The notes beneath the pieces are model-generated. The model worked only from the letters and a program-made list of their open reading frames with translations, was not told the DNA's origin and did not search any database. Below are positions 1-9,287 of a stretch of 34,702 nucleotides of DNA, piece after piece. Origin of the DNA: Rachicladosporium sp. CCFEE 5018 (Eukaryota; Ascomycota; Dothideomycetes; Cladosporiales; Cladosporiaceae); contig KZ111204.1 of the NCBI GenBank assembly GCA_002077045.2, positions 1-34,702 of the forward strand. Direction: 5' to 3'. Position numbers and translations under genes: made by a program. Numbering within the stretch: position 1 is the stretch's first letter; every line of letters starts with the position of its first letter.

Positions 1-309
1 CCCACGCCTCCGCCAGAGCCAGTATCGTCCTCTTCGTCCGCATCCTCATCTTCCACCCAGCTTCCGTCCGAAAAGAATCTAGCAAGACAGCAGTCCAAGA
101 CGAACCACTCCCCTTGGCCGACGCTAGCGCTGAACGATCATCAATTCGCCATGATCGACGGCCTCGACAGCGTTGGGCTGATCAAGTACCCATGTCACAT
201 CGATCAGGTCCGCCATACACACGCTGCGATTGTTGTCAGGAGTGAGAGGAGTAGCTACCCGCAGGGCAGGGCGGTCGTGCAGCATTGGGCCTCGAACTTC
301 ATATTATGA
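1..309 (+). CDS. C-terminal part of a putative DUF676-type serine esterase/lipase (partial, 5' end outside window)
   Basis: Frame 1 is open from the first base to a TGA at 307-309 and gives about 102 residues. The first half is low complexity (Ser/Pro rich). The last part is compact and conserved-looking: a Leu-Asp-Ser-Val-Gly-Leu-Ile-Lys-Tyr-Pro segment, then HIDQVRHTHAAIVVRSER, then a Gly-Arg-Ala-Val-Val-Gln-His-Trp stretch just before the stop. From memory this resembles the C-terminal tail of fungal DUF676 (Rog1/YOR059C-like) serine esterases, where a His-rich R-H-x-H-A-A-I-I-V-R block precedes a V-V-x-H-W ending. The catalytic Ser and Asp would lie upstream, outside the window, so the family call rests only on this tail. 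The gene converges on psd2. Confidence 0.5.
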   Translation, partial: PTPPPEPVSSSSSASSSSTQLPSEKNLARQQSKTNHSPWPTLALNDHQFAMIDGLDSVGLIKYPCHIDQVRHTHAAIVVRSERSSYPQGRAVVQHWASNFIL

Positions 310-619
310 GGCTGCTAGGCGTGAGCGATGGAGTTAGATAGTCTGGGTCATTAGCAGGGAGTTTCGGCGTATTGATATAGACAGATAGAATGACCTTGCG
401 TCTGTGATGCATCACATGAGTGAACCTTAGTGTCTGCAAGCCTCTAAATCTTGTTCAGCATGTTCAACTTTTGTCCATCGGCGCTACATTTCATGTCGTA
501 GGGATCTAGTCCGCTAAGCACAGCTCACTACAGCTAGATCACAGCAATACAGAATAATCCACATCATCGGTTCCTCACAGGTGAACGTCTCCGCGGCAAC
601 CTCCACTACCCCCGCCACC
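310..619. other. Convergent 3' flank between the esterase-like gene and psd2
   Basis: This is a short tail-to-tail intergenic stretch and no coding potential stands out. It holds a perfect 14-nt palindrome (403-416, core GTGATGCATCAC). The rest is presumably the two 3' UTRs and poly(A) regions, which I cannot place exactly. Confidence 0.6.
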
Positions 620-3600
620 TCAATGAAACCCAGCCGGCATCCCACTCCCAAACGTCTTGCTTGGCGCCAGACTCCCCTCAATCCTCCGCTTAGCATCCTG
701 CACCTCCTCATTCGTAGGATTCTGCTTCTGCATATCCGGCCGATACGGCTCAACGCCAGGCGAATGCCCGATACTCATGCCAACGCTGATCAGAGTCTCC
801 AGCGCACCGGCAGAATTGCTAGCGAGATCGGCGTCGTATTGCATGACGCCTGGTTCGCAGAGGAGCAGGATGGTCGAGCCGCCGAATTTGAAGTAGCCGA
901 GCTCTTCGCCGCGGCGGACGTTGTCACCTGGCTCACGCGTGATGACGGTGCTGCCTACCATCATGGCGCCGACGCAGATGACCATGACGCGTCTGTGGGA
1001 GACGGTGTCGATGGGGACAACGACGCGGATATTCTCGCCGTAGACGTCCAGGGCTGAGCGAATGGCCATGGGATTGACGGTGTAGTACTCGCCATCGATC
1101 AGCTTGGGCTTGCCCATCACGCCGTCCACGGGAATGTGGAAGCGGTGGTAGTCTTGCGGCGCCAGACGGAAGATACCCAAAGAGCCACCATGATATCGTT
1201 TCGCATCTTCGGGGTAAGCGCTCCCGAGAAGTCGCTCAACGCTAAACTCCCGTCCCTTGACCCAGATTCGCTGCGCTTCGTCCATGCGGTTGAAGACCAC
1301 GCTCCGGCAGTCAGCGGGACTGACGATGATGTGAGAGTTCTCCGGTGCGGAGCAAGGTCGTGCATCCGGCTTCAACTTTCTATAGAAGAACTCGTTGAAG
1401 TTCCTGAAGTTCTTGATGGGTTCGAGCACTTCGCCCATGTTGAGCTGGTGGAAGTTGATGAAACCCGGGATTTGCGAGGCGGACGCTGGGTCGTCGTATT
1501 TGCGACCTTGCTTGAAGGAGAGGGAACGTAGAAGTTTGCGAACTAGACATGATTCGTTAGCTGTGCCATTACAGTGTCGCAAGCATGCACTCACTCTTGT
1601 CCTTCTCCATCCTCCGGCTCTTCAGACCCTTGTACAGCAGTCTGATGCCAAGTCGGACGTAAACGCTCATGCGCTCTTCATTGATCATGCCCGTTATGCG
1701 GTCTTGGACCAGAATGTTCGCGCTATTTGCACCTAGCTTGTAGCCACCGTAAGACACCTACAACACTTGTCAGCCCCAACGATGCGTGCGATCCAACAAC
1801 ACAGATCACTCACCTTCGAGATCACCTTACTATACCACTTCCTCTGCGCCTGACTACTCGTCACAAATCCAGCCATGACGAGATTATTCACAGCGCGCCA
1901 ATCACTGCTCGCACAAGTAGCGATGTGAGTGACGATGTCAGCATCTGTGGTGTTCTTGCCGCGCGCGAGTCGAGGCTGATGGCATATCGGGCACTCGTGA
2001 ATCTCGACAACATGCTCCTCTTTCGTCTCGTCCTCTTGCAGGTCATCGTCATCGCCCTCATCACCATTGAGGTCGTCCTCAGGGAGGGTATCGCCTCGCA
2101 CCCCAGCATCGCCAAGATCGCTGACTTCAAGCTTGGGGACGATACGGTTGTTTGGACCAAGGTTTGCAGGCGGGCCAGATTGCATGCGAGGCGTGGGGTT
2201 ACCAGGAGTATCATTCGGAGAGCTCGCACTTGCATCCTTGCCCATCGCAGCGCTGATCTTACTCCGCCACTGCGGACTATGCAGGCTCTTCTGCGTTTCG
2301 ACCGACTTCTGCAATTGCTCTTCCAACGAAATTACAGCTTGGTCCATGGTCAAATACTCCTCGCCATTATTTTCCACCTTCCAGCGAGTGAAGAAGCCAT
2401 CGATCGTGCTGTTATGCAGAGTGGAGCCAAGCGTGTCAAGCATAGTCACCAACTCAACTTTGTCAATCTTGCCACTCTCATCAGCATCGTACTGGCGTAA
2501 CATGACTCGCCAGAACTGTTGACGAAGTGCTTGGTAGGGCAAGTACTTCGCCCGGATGTACAGCACCGGCTTGTGCTTCTCTTCCCATCGCTGCTTGTTC
2601 TTCAGATCCAGCGGAATATCGTATGGAAAGAGTTCCGGATCGTCATTCTCGTTCATGCTCGATTGCCGCGAGAGACCAACGGGGGGATTTGAGGGATTCG
2701 TAGAAACCGACGTAGGCGCACTTGTGGGTATCTGACGAGGCTGCTCATTGACCGAGCTGCTCGAGGGTTCGTGCCTCAGCGACGGACGCGATAAATTGTT
2801 GAGACTGTTACTACTAGAGTTCCGAGTCAATCTCGAGAGGTTGGTCTGCGAGTTGTTCCGACTACTCCGACCGAGAGCGTCACGGCTAGCAGCGCGTGAG
2901 AGTGGTATGCGAAACCGCCGTCGGCGCTGGTGCTCTTCCTCCGATGCAGTGACATGATCAGGATCTGGGAGCCGGTATAGCCCTGTCTCGGGATCTGCTT
3001 CGGGTGCCAGATTCTTGATCTTGTCTACAGGGAAGTTGGCCGTGCCGACAAAATCATTGCCACTGAACTTATCTCGATCAACGACGGCAAAGTTCAGACT
3101 GTAGTTAATTTCGTGTTTCTGCACCTGGAAGATCAATTTCTCGTCATACACCGGGTTCAGGCTGTGTCGCACTACTTTCGTTCGGTACGTCTTCTTGCCC
3201 AGTGATGTCACGACAAACGGGTCCATGTCGAATGTCGTACGGGTCATGTTCTTCTCGGGTGGCAAATCCGTGATCCTATTGATCTCCAAGAAGAGCACTC
3301 CGGCAACGTCGCTCATGCCACTGAACTCGTATGCTTTCAACTTGCTCTTGTGCCTCAGTCTCTTCAGCTTCGCCTTCCGCCTTTTCTTGCGTGCTTCCTC
3401 TGGCTCAGGCGTTCCCAAAGGTGTTCGCGTGCCATCATCGGTCCCATCTGATGGTTCCTTGTCGTCATCCTCCTCGCTTAGATCATCCAAGTCTCGGCTG
3501 GGCAGGCGAGCCAGCAGATCCTCCTCCCCATCCTCATCGTCGAGTGGATCAGCTACTACGCCGCTGAGCTTCTGAAGGAGGTGCTGAGAATTGGCTCCGG

Positions 3601-4210
3601 TGTTCAGTGGATCGTACAGAGTGAACTGCAGTAGAACTTCGCCAGATACGCTGCTCTCCTTCTTCCCTTTCCGCCGGCCACTTCGCTTGCTCTGTAGTGG
3701 GAGCCAGGCAGGCTCGGGAGTGACAGTGCCTGAGTGAAAGATATCCTCCAGGTCCAGATCGAACTCGCCCATATAGTCGTTGCGGAAGCGGTCTTTATCC
3801 CAGCAGACAGCTTCCAGTAGGGCACTGTCCGCAGTCGTGATTGGTAGCTCGAATGTCTGATTCCATTCCGGGTTCAGTGTCTTGGAGACCACACTCGTTG
3901 CCTCCTTGGCGTCTCCCAGTGTCAGGACCAAGAATGGATCAGATGTGCCGCTTTTGTCTTTGGGTGCGAGGTTCCTGCCCTTCAGCACTTGCACTCTCAG
4001 CACCAGGCCCATGTTCTTATGATCGCCTTGCGAGGTGGCGGAGGAGATTCTCCCATTGCCATTGGTCGACTTCATAGCTCCGTTGCGTGGAGGAGAAGGT
4101 TGTCGACTTGGTGGCGAAGACCTCTCTCCATTGCCATTGTGTACATTGTCTTTACCCTTGAACCGCTGCAACGTAGACGAGAGGTGTGCGGGGAGGTGAG
4201 GACGCGGCAT
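620..4210 (-). CDS. psd2: Phosphatidylserine decarboxylase, Psd2-type with two C2 domains and an EF-hand
   Basis: Makes phosphatidylethanolamine from phosphatidylserine; yeast Psd2 acts in the Golgi/endosome system. Three exons on the minus strand: 4210-1814, 1757-1595 and 1542-620, giving 1160 residues, close to yeast Psd2. Intron 1 (1813-1758) begins gtgagt and ends ttgtag, phase 0. Intron 2 (1594-1543) begins gtgagt and ends gtctag, phase 1. Domains in order: a basic Ser/Pro-rich start; C2A from about residue 68 (GLVLRVQVLKGRNLAPKDKS); an acidic linker; C2B from about 300 (DMDPFVVTSLGKKTYRTK); an EF-hand-like DADESGKIDKVE; a Cys/His knuckle (HECPICHQPR); then the decarboxylase domain. The catalytic elements are present: Asp in SPADCR (about 931), His in DYHRFHIPVDG (about 989) and the self-cleaving GGST (about 1074-1077), whose Ser becomes the pyruvoyl group. 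The start at 4210 gives the family N-terminus and has A at -3. Confidence 0.95.
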
Positions 4211-4938
4211 GATCGCTGCGCTGGTCTGCTTGGCAGAGAGGACGGGATGTCCAAGGATCGCTTATTTAGGGAACCTCAGGTTTCAGGAATCAAAGAAGTG
4301 CCATACAGCTCATAAATGAATGATCTTGGTCCGGTGGGCGGTCCCGGCGAGTTGATCACTCATGACAGCTTCTGGACGACACCGTCACCAATAACATATA
4401 CCGCCCTGTACTTCAGGATGCTGGCGGGTGTGGAATCTGGAGAGCTGGGAGCCCAGCATGGTCAGTGAAGTGGCCACGCAACACCGTCTCCACTGCGGAA
4501 GGAGCTGTCTCGAATGATGCATTTCCTATGCGTGTCAATAGCATATGGTCGGATCACGATTGTAACACGGTACTGATTGTTTCACGCAACGAAAGGAGCA
4601 AGTGGAGCGCCGAGCAACTTCACTGTAGTACCATGTTTGCGGCGCGACGATAGGTCTCGAACACTGCACCACCAACGCATAGCCACCTGCAGTCTATCAC
4701 AGTGGCCCCGTCCTCGACCTGAGGAGCTTCACGCAGGGTTAGAGGTGTACAGCTCACGAAACGTAGCATCACTGCGTTATCCAGTCCACTGCTCAGCAGC
4801 ATTCTGCGGCCGTCCAGCGGTATGCAGGCACGATTAAATTTCAGGTGAGTCACTGGATCCGTCTTTGCGAAGAGGACGAAGCCAAGTATTCTACTTCACG
4901 TCTGTTCATTCCACCCTTCACTCGAGGCCAGCCCAGAC
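4211..4938. promoter_or_regulatory. Divergent intergenic region psd2 / Nudix gene
   Basis: This 728-bp head-to-head region must hold the promoters of both psd2 (leftward) and the Nudix gene (rightward). No clear TATA box or repeated operator was seen. The small open frames here (such as 4620-4853 minus) have no protein-like composition. Confidence 0.5.
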
Positions 4939-5721
4939 ATGATGTCTAACTCTCGTTCCATCCATCTATCCACCTCGTTCGTGCACAGTAGTGGCACGGT
5001 GACCCTGGACCTGCATCAACGCAAAGTCCTGGTCATCCGATGCCGCAACAGCGACGAGGTTCTCTTTCCCAAAGGTCGCAAAACCGAGGGCGAGACGCTT
5101 GAAGCTGCAGCCATACGTGAAACTTACGAGGAGACCGACTACCAAGCAGCGCTGTTGCCACTCGCTGTGGCTTCTCTCGCAACCCGTGGAGAGCCCATCG
5201 GCTTAGGGTCGTCGTCGGACACAACTGATACTTTGCGCGCACACACTGAGCCAGTGGCTGTGACGCAAAGAGCCAGCAGTGGGGCGCACAAGATCATCTT
5301 CTGGTTCGCAGCCACAGCGGATTCTTTGGCGGTGCCCGATGCAGACACCCAGCAAGAAGACGAAGACTTTGAGGTGTTATGGGTCTCGTTCCAGGAGAGT
5401 CAGGACAAGCTCACATTCGACGACGATAAGGCGGTCGCGGCGTACGTGATCGATGCCATTACCAGTGCTCTTCGAGACAACACCCTTCTGTCGATCTATC
5501 CTCGGCCACTTCCACTGAGCTTCATGTCGATCGATCGAGGATTTTTCCCAGCCCACCTCCAGGCTATATTGATCTCGACAAAACTGCCTCCCGTCGTTCT
5601 TGCAGTCCCTTTGTCGGTGATCAAGCAGACTCGAGAGACGTTCTGGTGGTATCGGTGCCTGCATATCGGAAACATGAGACAGTCGCGGCAGACTGATCGT
5701 CGTCCTGACGAAGTCGGATAA
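4939..5721 (+). CDS. Nudix hydrolase, diphosphoinositol-polyphosphate phosphohydrolase-like
   Basis: A single-exon frame of 260 residues. The N-terminal half is a Nudix fold: a Ser-Ser-Gly-Thr-Val-Thr strand, a hydrophobic KVLVIRC strand, LFPKGRKTEGE, and the Nudix box at residues 46-68 (G-x5-E-x7-R-E-T-Y-E-E-T-D-Y). All metal-binding Glu residues are present, but the usual box Gly is Asp. The L-F-P-K-G-R-K form of the box resembles the Aps1/DIPP group, which hydrolyses diphosphoinositol polyphosphates or dinucleoside polyphosphates; the actual substrate is inference. A long loop (about 70-130) follows, then KIIFWFAA and an acidic EDEDFEVLWV strand. The last 70 or so residues do not look like the fold and may be a lineage-specific tail or read-through past an unrecognised intron. 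A second in-frame Met at 4942 is an equally good start. Confidence 0.85.
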   Translation: MMSNSRSIHLSTSFVHSSGTVTLDLHQRKVLVIRCRNSDEVLFPKGRKTEGETLEAAAIRETYEETDYQAALLPLAVASLATRGEPIGLGSSSDTTDTLRAHTEPVAVTQRASSGAHKIIFWFAATADSLAVPDADTQQEDEDFEVLWVSFQESQDKLTFDDDKAVAAYVIDAITSALRDNTLLSIYPRPLPLSFMSIDRGFFPAHLQAILISTKLPPVVLAVPLSVIKQTRETFWWYRCLHIGNMRQSRQTDRRPDEVG

Positions 5722-6735
5722 ACTGAGCTTTTATGCAGACAAACGGCGTCCGTTTAAGATTCGACCCTATATCAGCACTACCACAACCCATTTATCGCAT
5801 GATCTGGATAAGGTCGATATCGCTATATGCAGGGAGATCCAAAATACCTCAGGCCGGCGTCGATCGGACGTTGATGTGGCTGCAACCGTTTGCATGGTCG
5901 CTGCTCGGTTTCTTGTCGAGATAGCTTACTCACGCTTGTGCAGGTCGCTACATATGTAAATGAGGGTGGATGTGTGAGGTATCTCAGGTCGTTTTACGGT
6001 CGAGAGACGGACTTAAGCGCGTGGATCTTAACATGAGTAACGAGCCGCACCTCAGGCCACCCGACATGGATGACGGGCGGTGTGCGGGACTACACTGATT
6101 CTGAGAGGTCACATCGTAAAAGCGAATTACTTGGCAGCGTCACCAAGCCATTGCTAAAGTAATAGGGCTGCACCTTCGCTTGCGGCGTTTGCCGTGGTGT
6201 ATGTGAGCGAGCGCGCACTCACATGGCGATGGATTCCTACCGTAGGGTGTGCAATGGGTGGTCTTTTGCGCTAGGTGCATCCTTCGAGTTCGTAGTAATC
6301 TACACAAGGTTCGCAAAGGTGCAGTACCGTCCACTGCACGATCCTTCGAATATCCCATCCGCTGATCACCATCCATGATGTGGAGTCCACCGAGCAAAGT
6401 TCGGAGGCGCAGCAATGCAAGCAACGCATTCTTGCGCCCAGCTCTTGCTTGGCAACCCCATCAATGACTCAACGTATCTCCACAGACTGCTTGCCAGCGG
6501 GAACCAGTTCCGTCTGGAGGATCGCGTGGTCTACTGGTTTGGAGAGTCAATTTGGCTATGATCAGTGAGTCGAAGTATCTGAGAGTCGTCCCCGCTGGGA
6601 AATCGCGATATAAGTACCGTTAGCCTCATGCGACGTATTGGGAACAGGTAGTATCCCTTCGTACCTTCGGACAGCATAGCAGACCCGTCATCGAACAACC
6701 CCGTCTCTTACCTACACTCATCTTTAGGTTGGAAT
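5722..6735. promoter_or_regulatory. Intergenic region upstream of the Zn2Cys6 gene
   Basis: About 1 kb between two same-strand genes. A TATA-like TATAAG lies at 6609-6614, about 125 bp before the ATG. A pyrimidine-rich stretch ending atctttag at 6727 looks like a 3' splice site; with a gtagta at about 6649 it could be a 5' UTR intron. The open frames (for example 6140-6424 minus) do not look like protein, and no tRNA was seen. Confidence 0.4.
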
Positions 6736-8676
6736 ATGTCTGGTCAGGCCCGCGGCAGAGCATGCCTGGCATGTCGCTCAATCAAGATCAAGTGCGAGCT
6801 TGGAACCCACGGTGGTCCACCGCCATGCGAGAGGTGTACCCGACTTGGCAAAGACTGCACTGTGGACGCACCGCGTCGTCAGAAGGACCGTGTTGCAGAA
6901 CTGGAGGCTAAGGTGGAGGCTCTGACTAAGATGCTCGCCTCTCAGCAAATCCATGACCAGCAGAATGAGCCAAGGACGGAGATCGAAGCCACTGTTCCAC
7001 AGCAAAGTCGACACTACGGCGACATGCCCAAGAAAAGGAAGCTCGAGCCTGCATCTGACGGACCTATCGAGCCTGCTTGGAAGATCGACCTCTTCGACTC
7101 CTCCAGCGCATCAGCGCAAGTCCTAGCCACCGCCGACTTGTTCAAAGCTGTCAGCCTGGATTCTCTGGTGTCTTACGACTTGCAGCAACTAATACTAGAT
7201 CGGTACAAGTTCACGCTTTGTCGCCTGTATCCTGTCGTGTCTCTCCATCCGGCCTGTGGTCTGACAGAGTTGAAGGTCATGTCACCAATCCTGTTACACG
7301 CAATCATTCTTGCCGCTGCACATGGCATACTCTCGATAGAGGATTTCGATGCGGTGGCACTATCATTCATTGGGACCATTTCGACCGAGGTGCTGTCGGG
7401 TGGCAAGAAGTCGATCGAGTTACTCCAGGCACTCCAAGTAGCATCCCTCTGGTACTGTGCACCCCGCACACATCAGAGTATTGCGACGTTGTTCCAGTTT
7501 TTGAATGTGGCACAAGTCATGGCCCTAGATCTGGGCTGTGGTGGTGACTTGGATCCGCCAGGCGAGTTTGTACCACCCGAATTAGCAGTTGGACACACAG
7601 TGCCAGCCAAGCGTGGCTGGCTTGTGTGCTTTGTCCTGGGGGCGAGCTCCCTCTTCCACCGCCGACGACCCGGCGATCAGAGATGGACTACGCATCATAG
7701 CGAGTGTCTGCATGCCTTGGAGACGTCGCCGGATGCACGAGAAGGTGACAGACTCCTCGCCTTACACATTCGTGGCGAGCGCCTCGGCCTGAACATACTT
7801 CAGAGACTGGCGCTTTCTGAAACCATACCAAGCGCAACTATTGGCGAGCCTCTCACAAGCTTGACCATACAAGACCTCGAGAGGGAAGTGCACGAATGGA
7901 GAGCGTTTATACCGTCCGACCTTGACCACCCAAATTTGCAGACAATGGCTTTCGCTGCCGAAATCCTCATTCACGAAGCTGTTCTACATACCGGCACTAA
8001 CAAACAAAGCTTTGCGGTCCCGTATCTGCCACACCGTCTGTTCATAGGCGGGTATCCTGCGCCAAAGGTGACCCCAGAGCACGTGTACTCTCTACAAGCC
8101 CTCAAGCAAGCCTGTCACAACACCATCGAGGCTGCATGCAGCGTGTCAAAAGAGGACTTTTTGGCTCTTCCGTACTTTCTTTTCGCACCCCGCATAGCGT
8201 ACGCTGCCTTCATCCTGGCCAAGATCCACATTGCAGTGACGGCACCCGGCAATACCCTCGGCGTCATCATGAGTCCGAGCGAAGTCCAGCTAGACTACTA
8301 TCTCGCAAAGATCGTGACTTTCAACGAGAGAACGAAATATGATGGGTCCCCTGGGGCAGCTACACGCGTACTCGAAGGCTGCCCGATGCTCAGTGCTTGG
8401 CTGGTGCAGTATGAGCAACAACTGGCGACGTCCTCTGACACGATCAGTCCCACGTACGATTCCGGCACGATGGATGACATGCCGACGGAAGCGGTACTTG
8501 CGATGGTCTCTCCGAATGACAGCAAGCTCATCGTATCAGACGTTCCCTTGCCGGATCTGAGCTGGAACTGGGACGCCTTCTTGGACTCTGGACCCAGTGC
8601 AGGCGACTTCGATTTGACGGAGTTCTTCGCATTTGGCGACGTGGGTGGCGCGACGGGCAAAGTCAATGCGAGATAG
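6736..8676 (+). CDS. Zn2Cys6 (fungal C6) transcription factor
   Basis: A one-exon gene of 646 residues. The binuclear zinc cluster is at the very N-terminus: Cys10-x2-Cys13-x6-Cys20-x10-Cys31-x2-Cys34-x6-Cys41, embedded in basic residues. A linker and a heptad-like coiled coil follow (RVAELEAKVEALTKML, about 52-67), the usual dimerisation element. A monopartite nuclear signal, PKKRK, sits at 98-102. The middle region is a helical fungal-TF regulatory domain; the segment around LDRYKFTLCRLYPVVSLHPA followed by PILLHAIILAAAHG recalls the War1/Leu3-like class of C6 regulators, though I would not name an orthologue. The C-terminus is acidic and aromatic (WNWDAFLDSG, then DFDLTEFFAFGD), typical of an activation domain. 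The target genes cannot be inferred from the neighbours, none of which forms a pathway with it. Confidence 0.93.
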   Translation: MSGQARGRACLACRSIKIKCELGTHGGPPPCERCTRLGKDCTVDAPRRQKDRVAELEAKVEALTKMLASQQIHDQQNEPRTEIEATVPQQSRHYGDMPKKRKLEPASDGPIEPAWKIDLFDSSSASAQVLATADLFKAVSLDSLVSYDLQQLILDRYKFTLCRLYPVVSLHPACGLTELKVMSPILLHAIILAAAHGILSIEDFDAVALSFIGTISTEVLSGGKKSIELLQALQVASLWYCAPRTHQSIATLFQFLNVAQVMALDLGCGGDLDPPGEFVPPELAVGHTVPAKRGWLVCFVLGASSLFHRRRPGDQRWTTHHSECLHALETSPDAREGDRLLALHIRGERLGLNILQRLALSETIPSATIGEPLTSLTIQDLEREVHEWRAFIPSDLDHPNLQTMAFAAEILIHEAVLHTGTNKQSFAVPYLPHRLFIGGYPAPKVTPEHVYSLQALKQACHNTIEAACSVSKEDFLALPYFLFAPRIAYAAFILAKIHIAVTAPGNTLGVIMSPSEVQLDYYLAKIVTFNERTKYDGSPGAATRVLEGCPMLSAWLVQYEQQLATSSDTISPTYDSGTMDDMPTEAVLAMVSPNDSKLIVSDVPLPDLSWNWDAFLDSGPSAGDFDLTEFFAFGDVGGATGKVNAR

Positions 8677-9287
8677 ATGGTTCATGTACAGCTTTGCCTG
8701 AGCTATCAGCGTCAGCACGACTGCTCACCTCTCCGCTGGCTCTGTCTCTCTCTGCTCCATCATCGGCATCACGATCGTTAGATTCCGCTCTGTCTACGAC
8801 GACCGTTTCGAGAAGTCGAAGCTGCTATACTGCATGCAGCACTTTCACTGGTGTACAGGATGTGACGACTCGATCGACATCTTCAAGTCGCATTGGGTTG
8901 ATGTACCTCAGAACCCCTCGACATTCCTACAGGCATCGTCGCCGCAATCCGCACGTGCTTCGCTGTATGACTCCTGGCATGCGTCAGCTGCGAGCGAACG
9001 GCCGTCCGCGGATTGACGAAGATACCATGCAACACGACGCGCCTGTGGCGACTGACATTGCTGCAGCGGTGTGTATATGGATGCGATGCGTAAGCGGAGG
9101 AGGTTGGGGACATTCATGATCACACCTGGTCACTACGTAGGAATACTACATGTGAGCTAACGTGGATCATTCGAGCTGTCTTCTCCGTTACTCCCAGCGA
9201 CGAGCCTCGTGATTGGGTACCATGATAAGGCAGCAAAACTAGGACCACGATTAGGTACAACGAGAAAGATTCTGCCGTTGCCCTTCT
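8677..9287. other. Convergent intergenic region, Zn2Cys6 gene / unknown 766-aa gene
   Basis: A tail-to-tail interval of about 610 bp. It holds CT-rich stretches near 8730-8765 and some overlapping open frames (8694-9119 plus, 8883-9123 minus) that are Ser/Arg/His rich and unlike real protein. I see no feature to name. Confidence 0.5.

Noticed and set aside
403..416. 14-nt perfect palindrome in the first convergent gap
   Set aside because: Short enough to arise by chance in 35 kb, and in a 3' flank where an operator is unlikely.
8694..9119. 141-residue plus-strand frame after the Zn2Cys6 gene
   Set aside because: Low-complexity Ser/Thr/Arg sequence with several competing frames on both strands; no conserved look.
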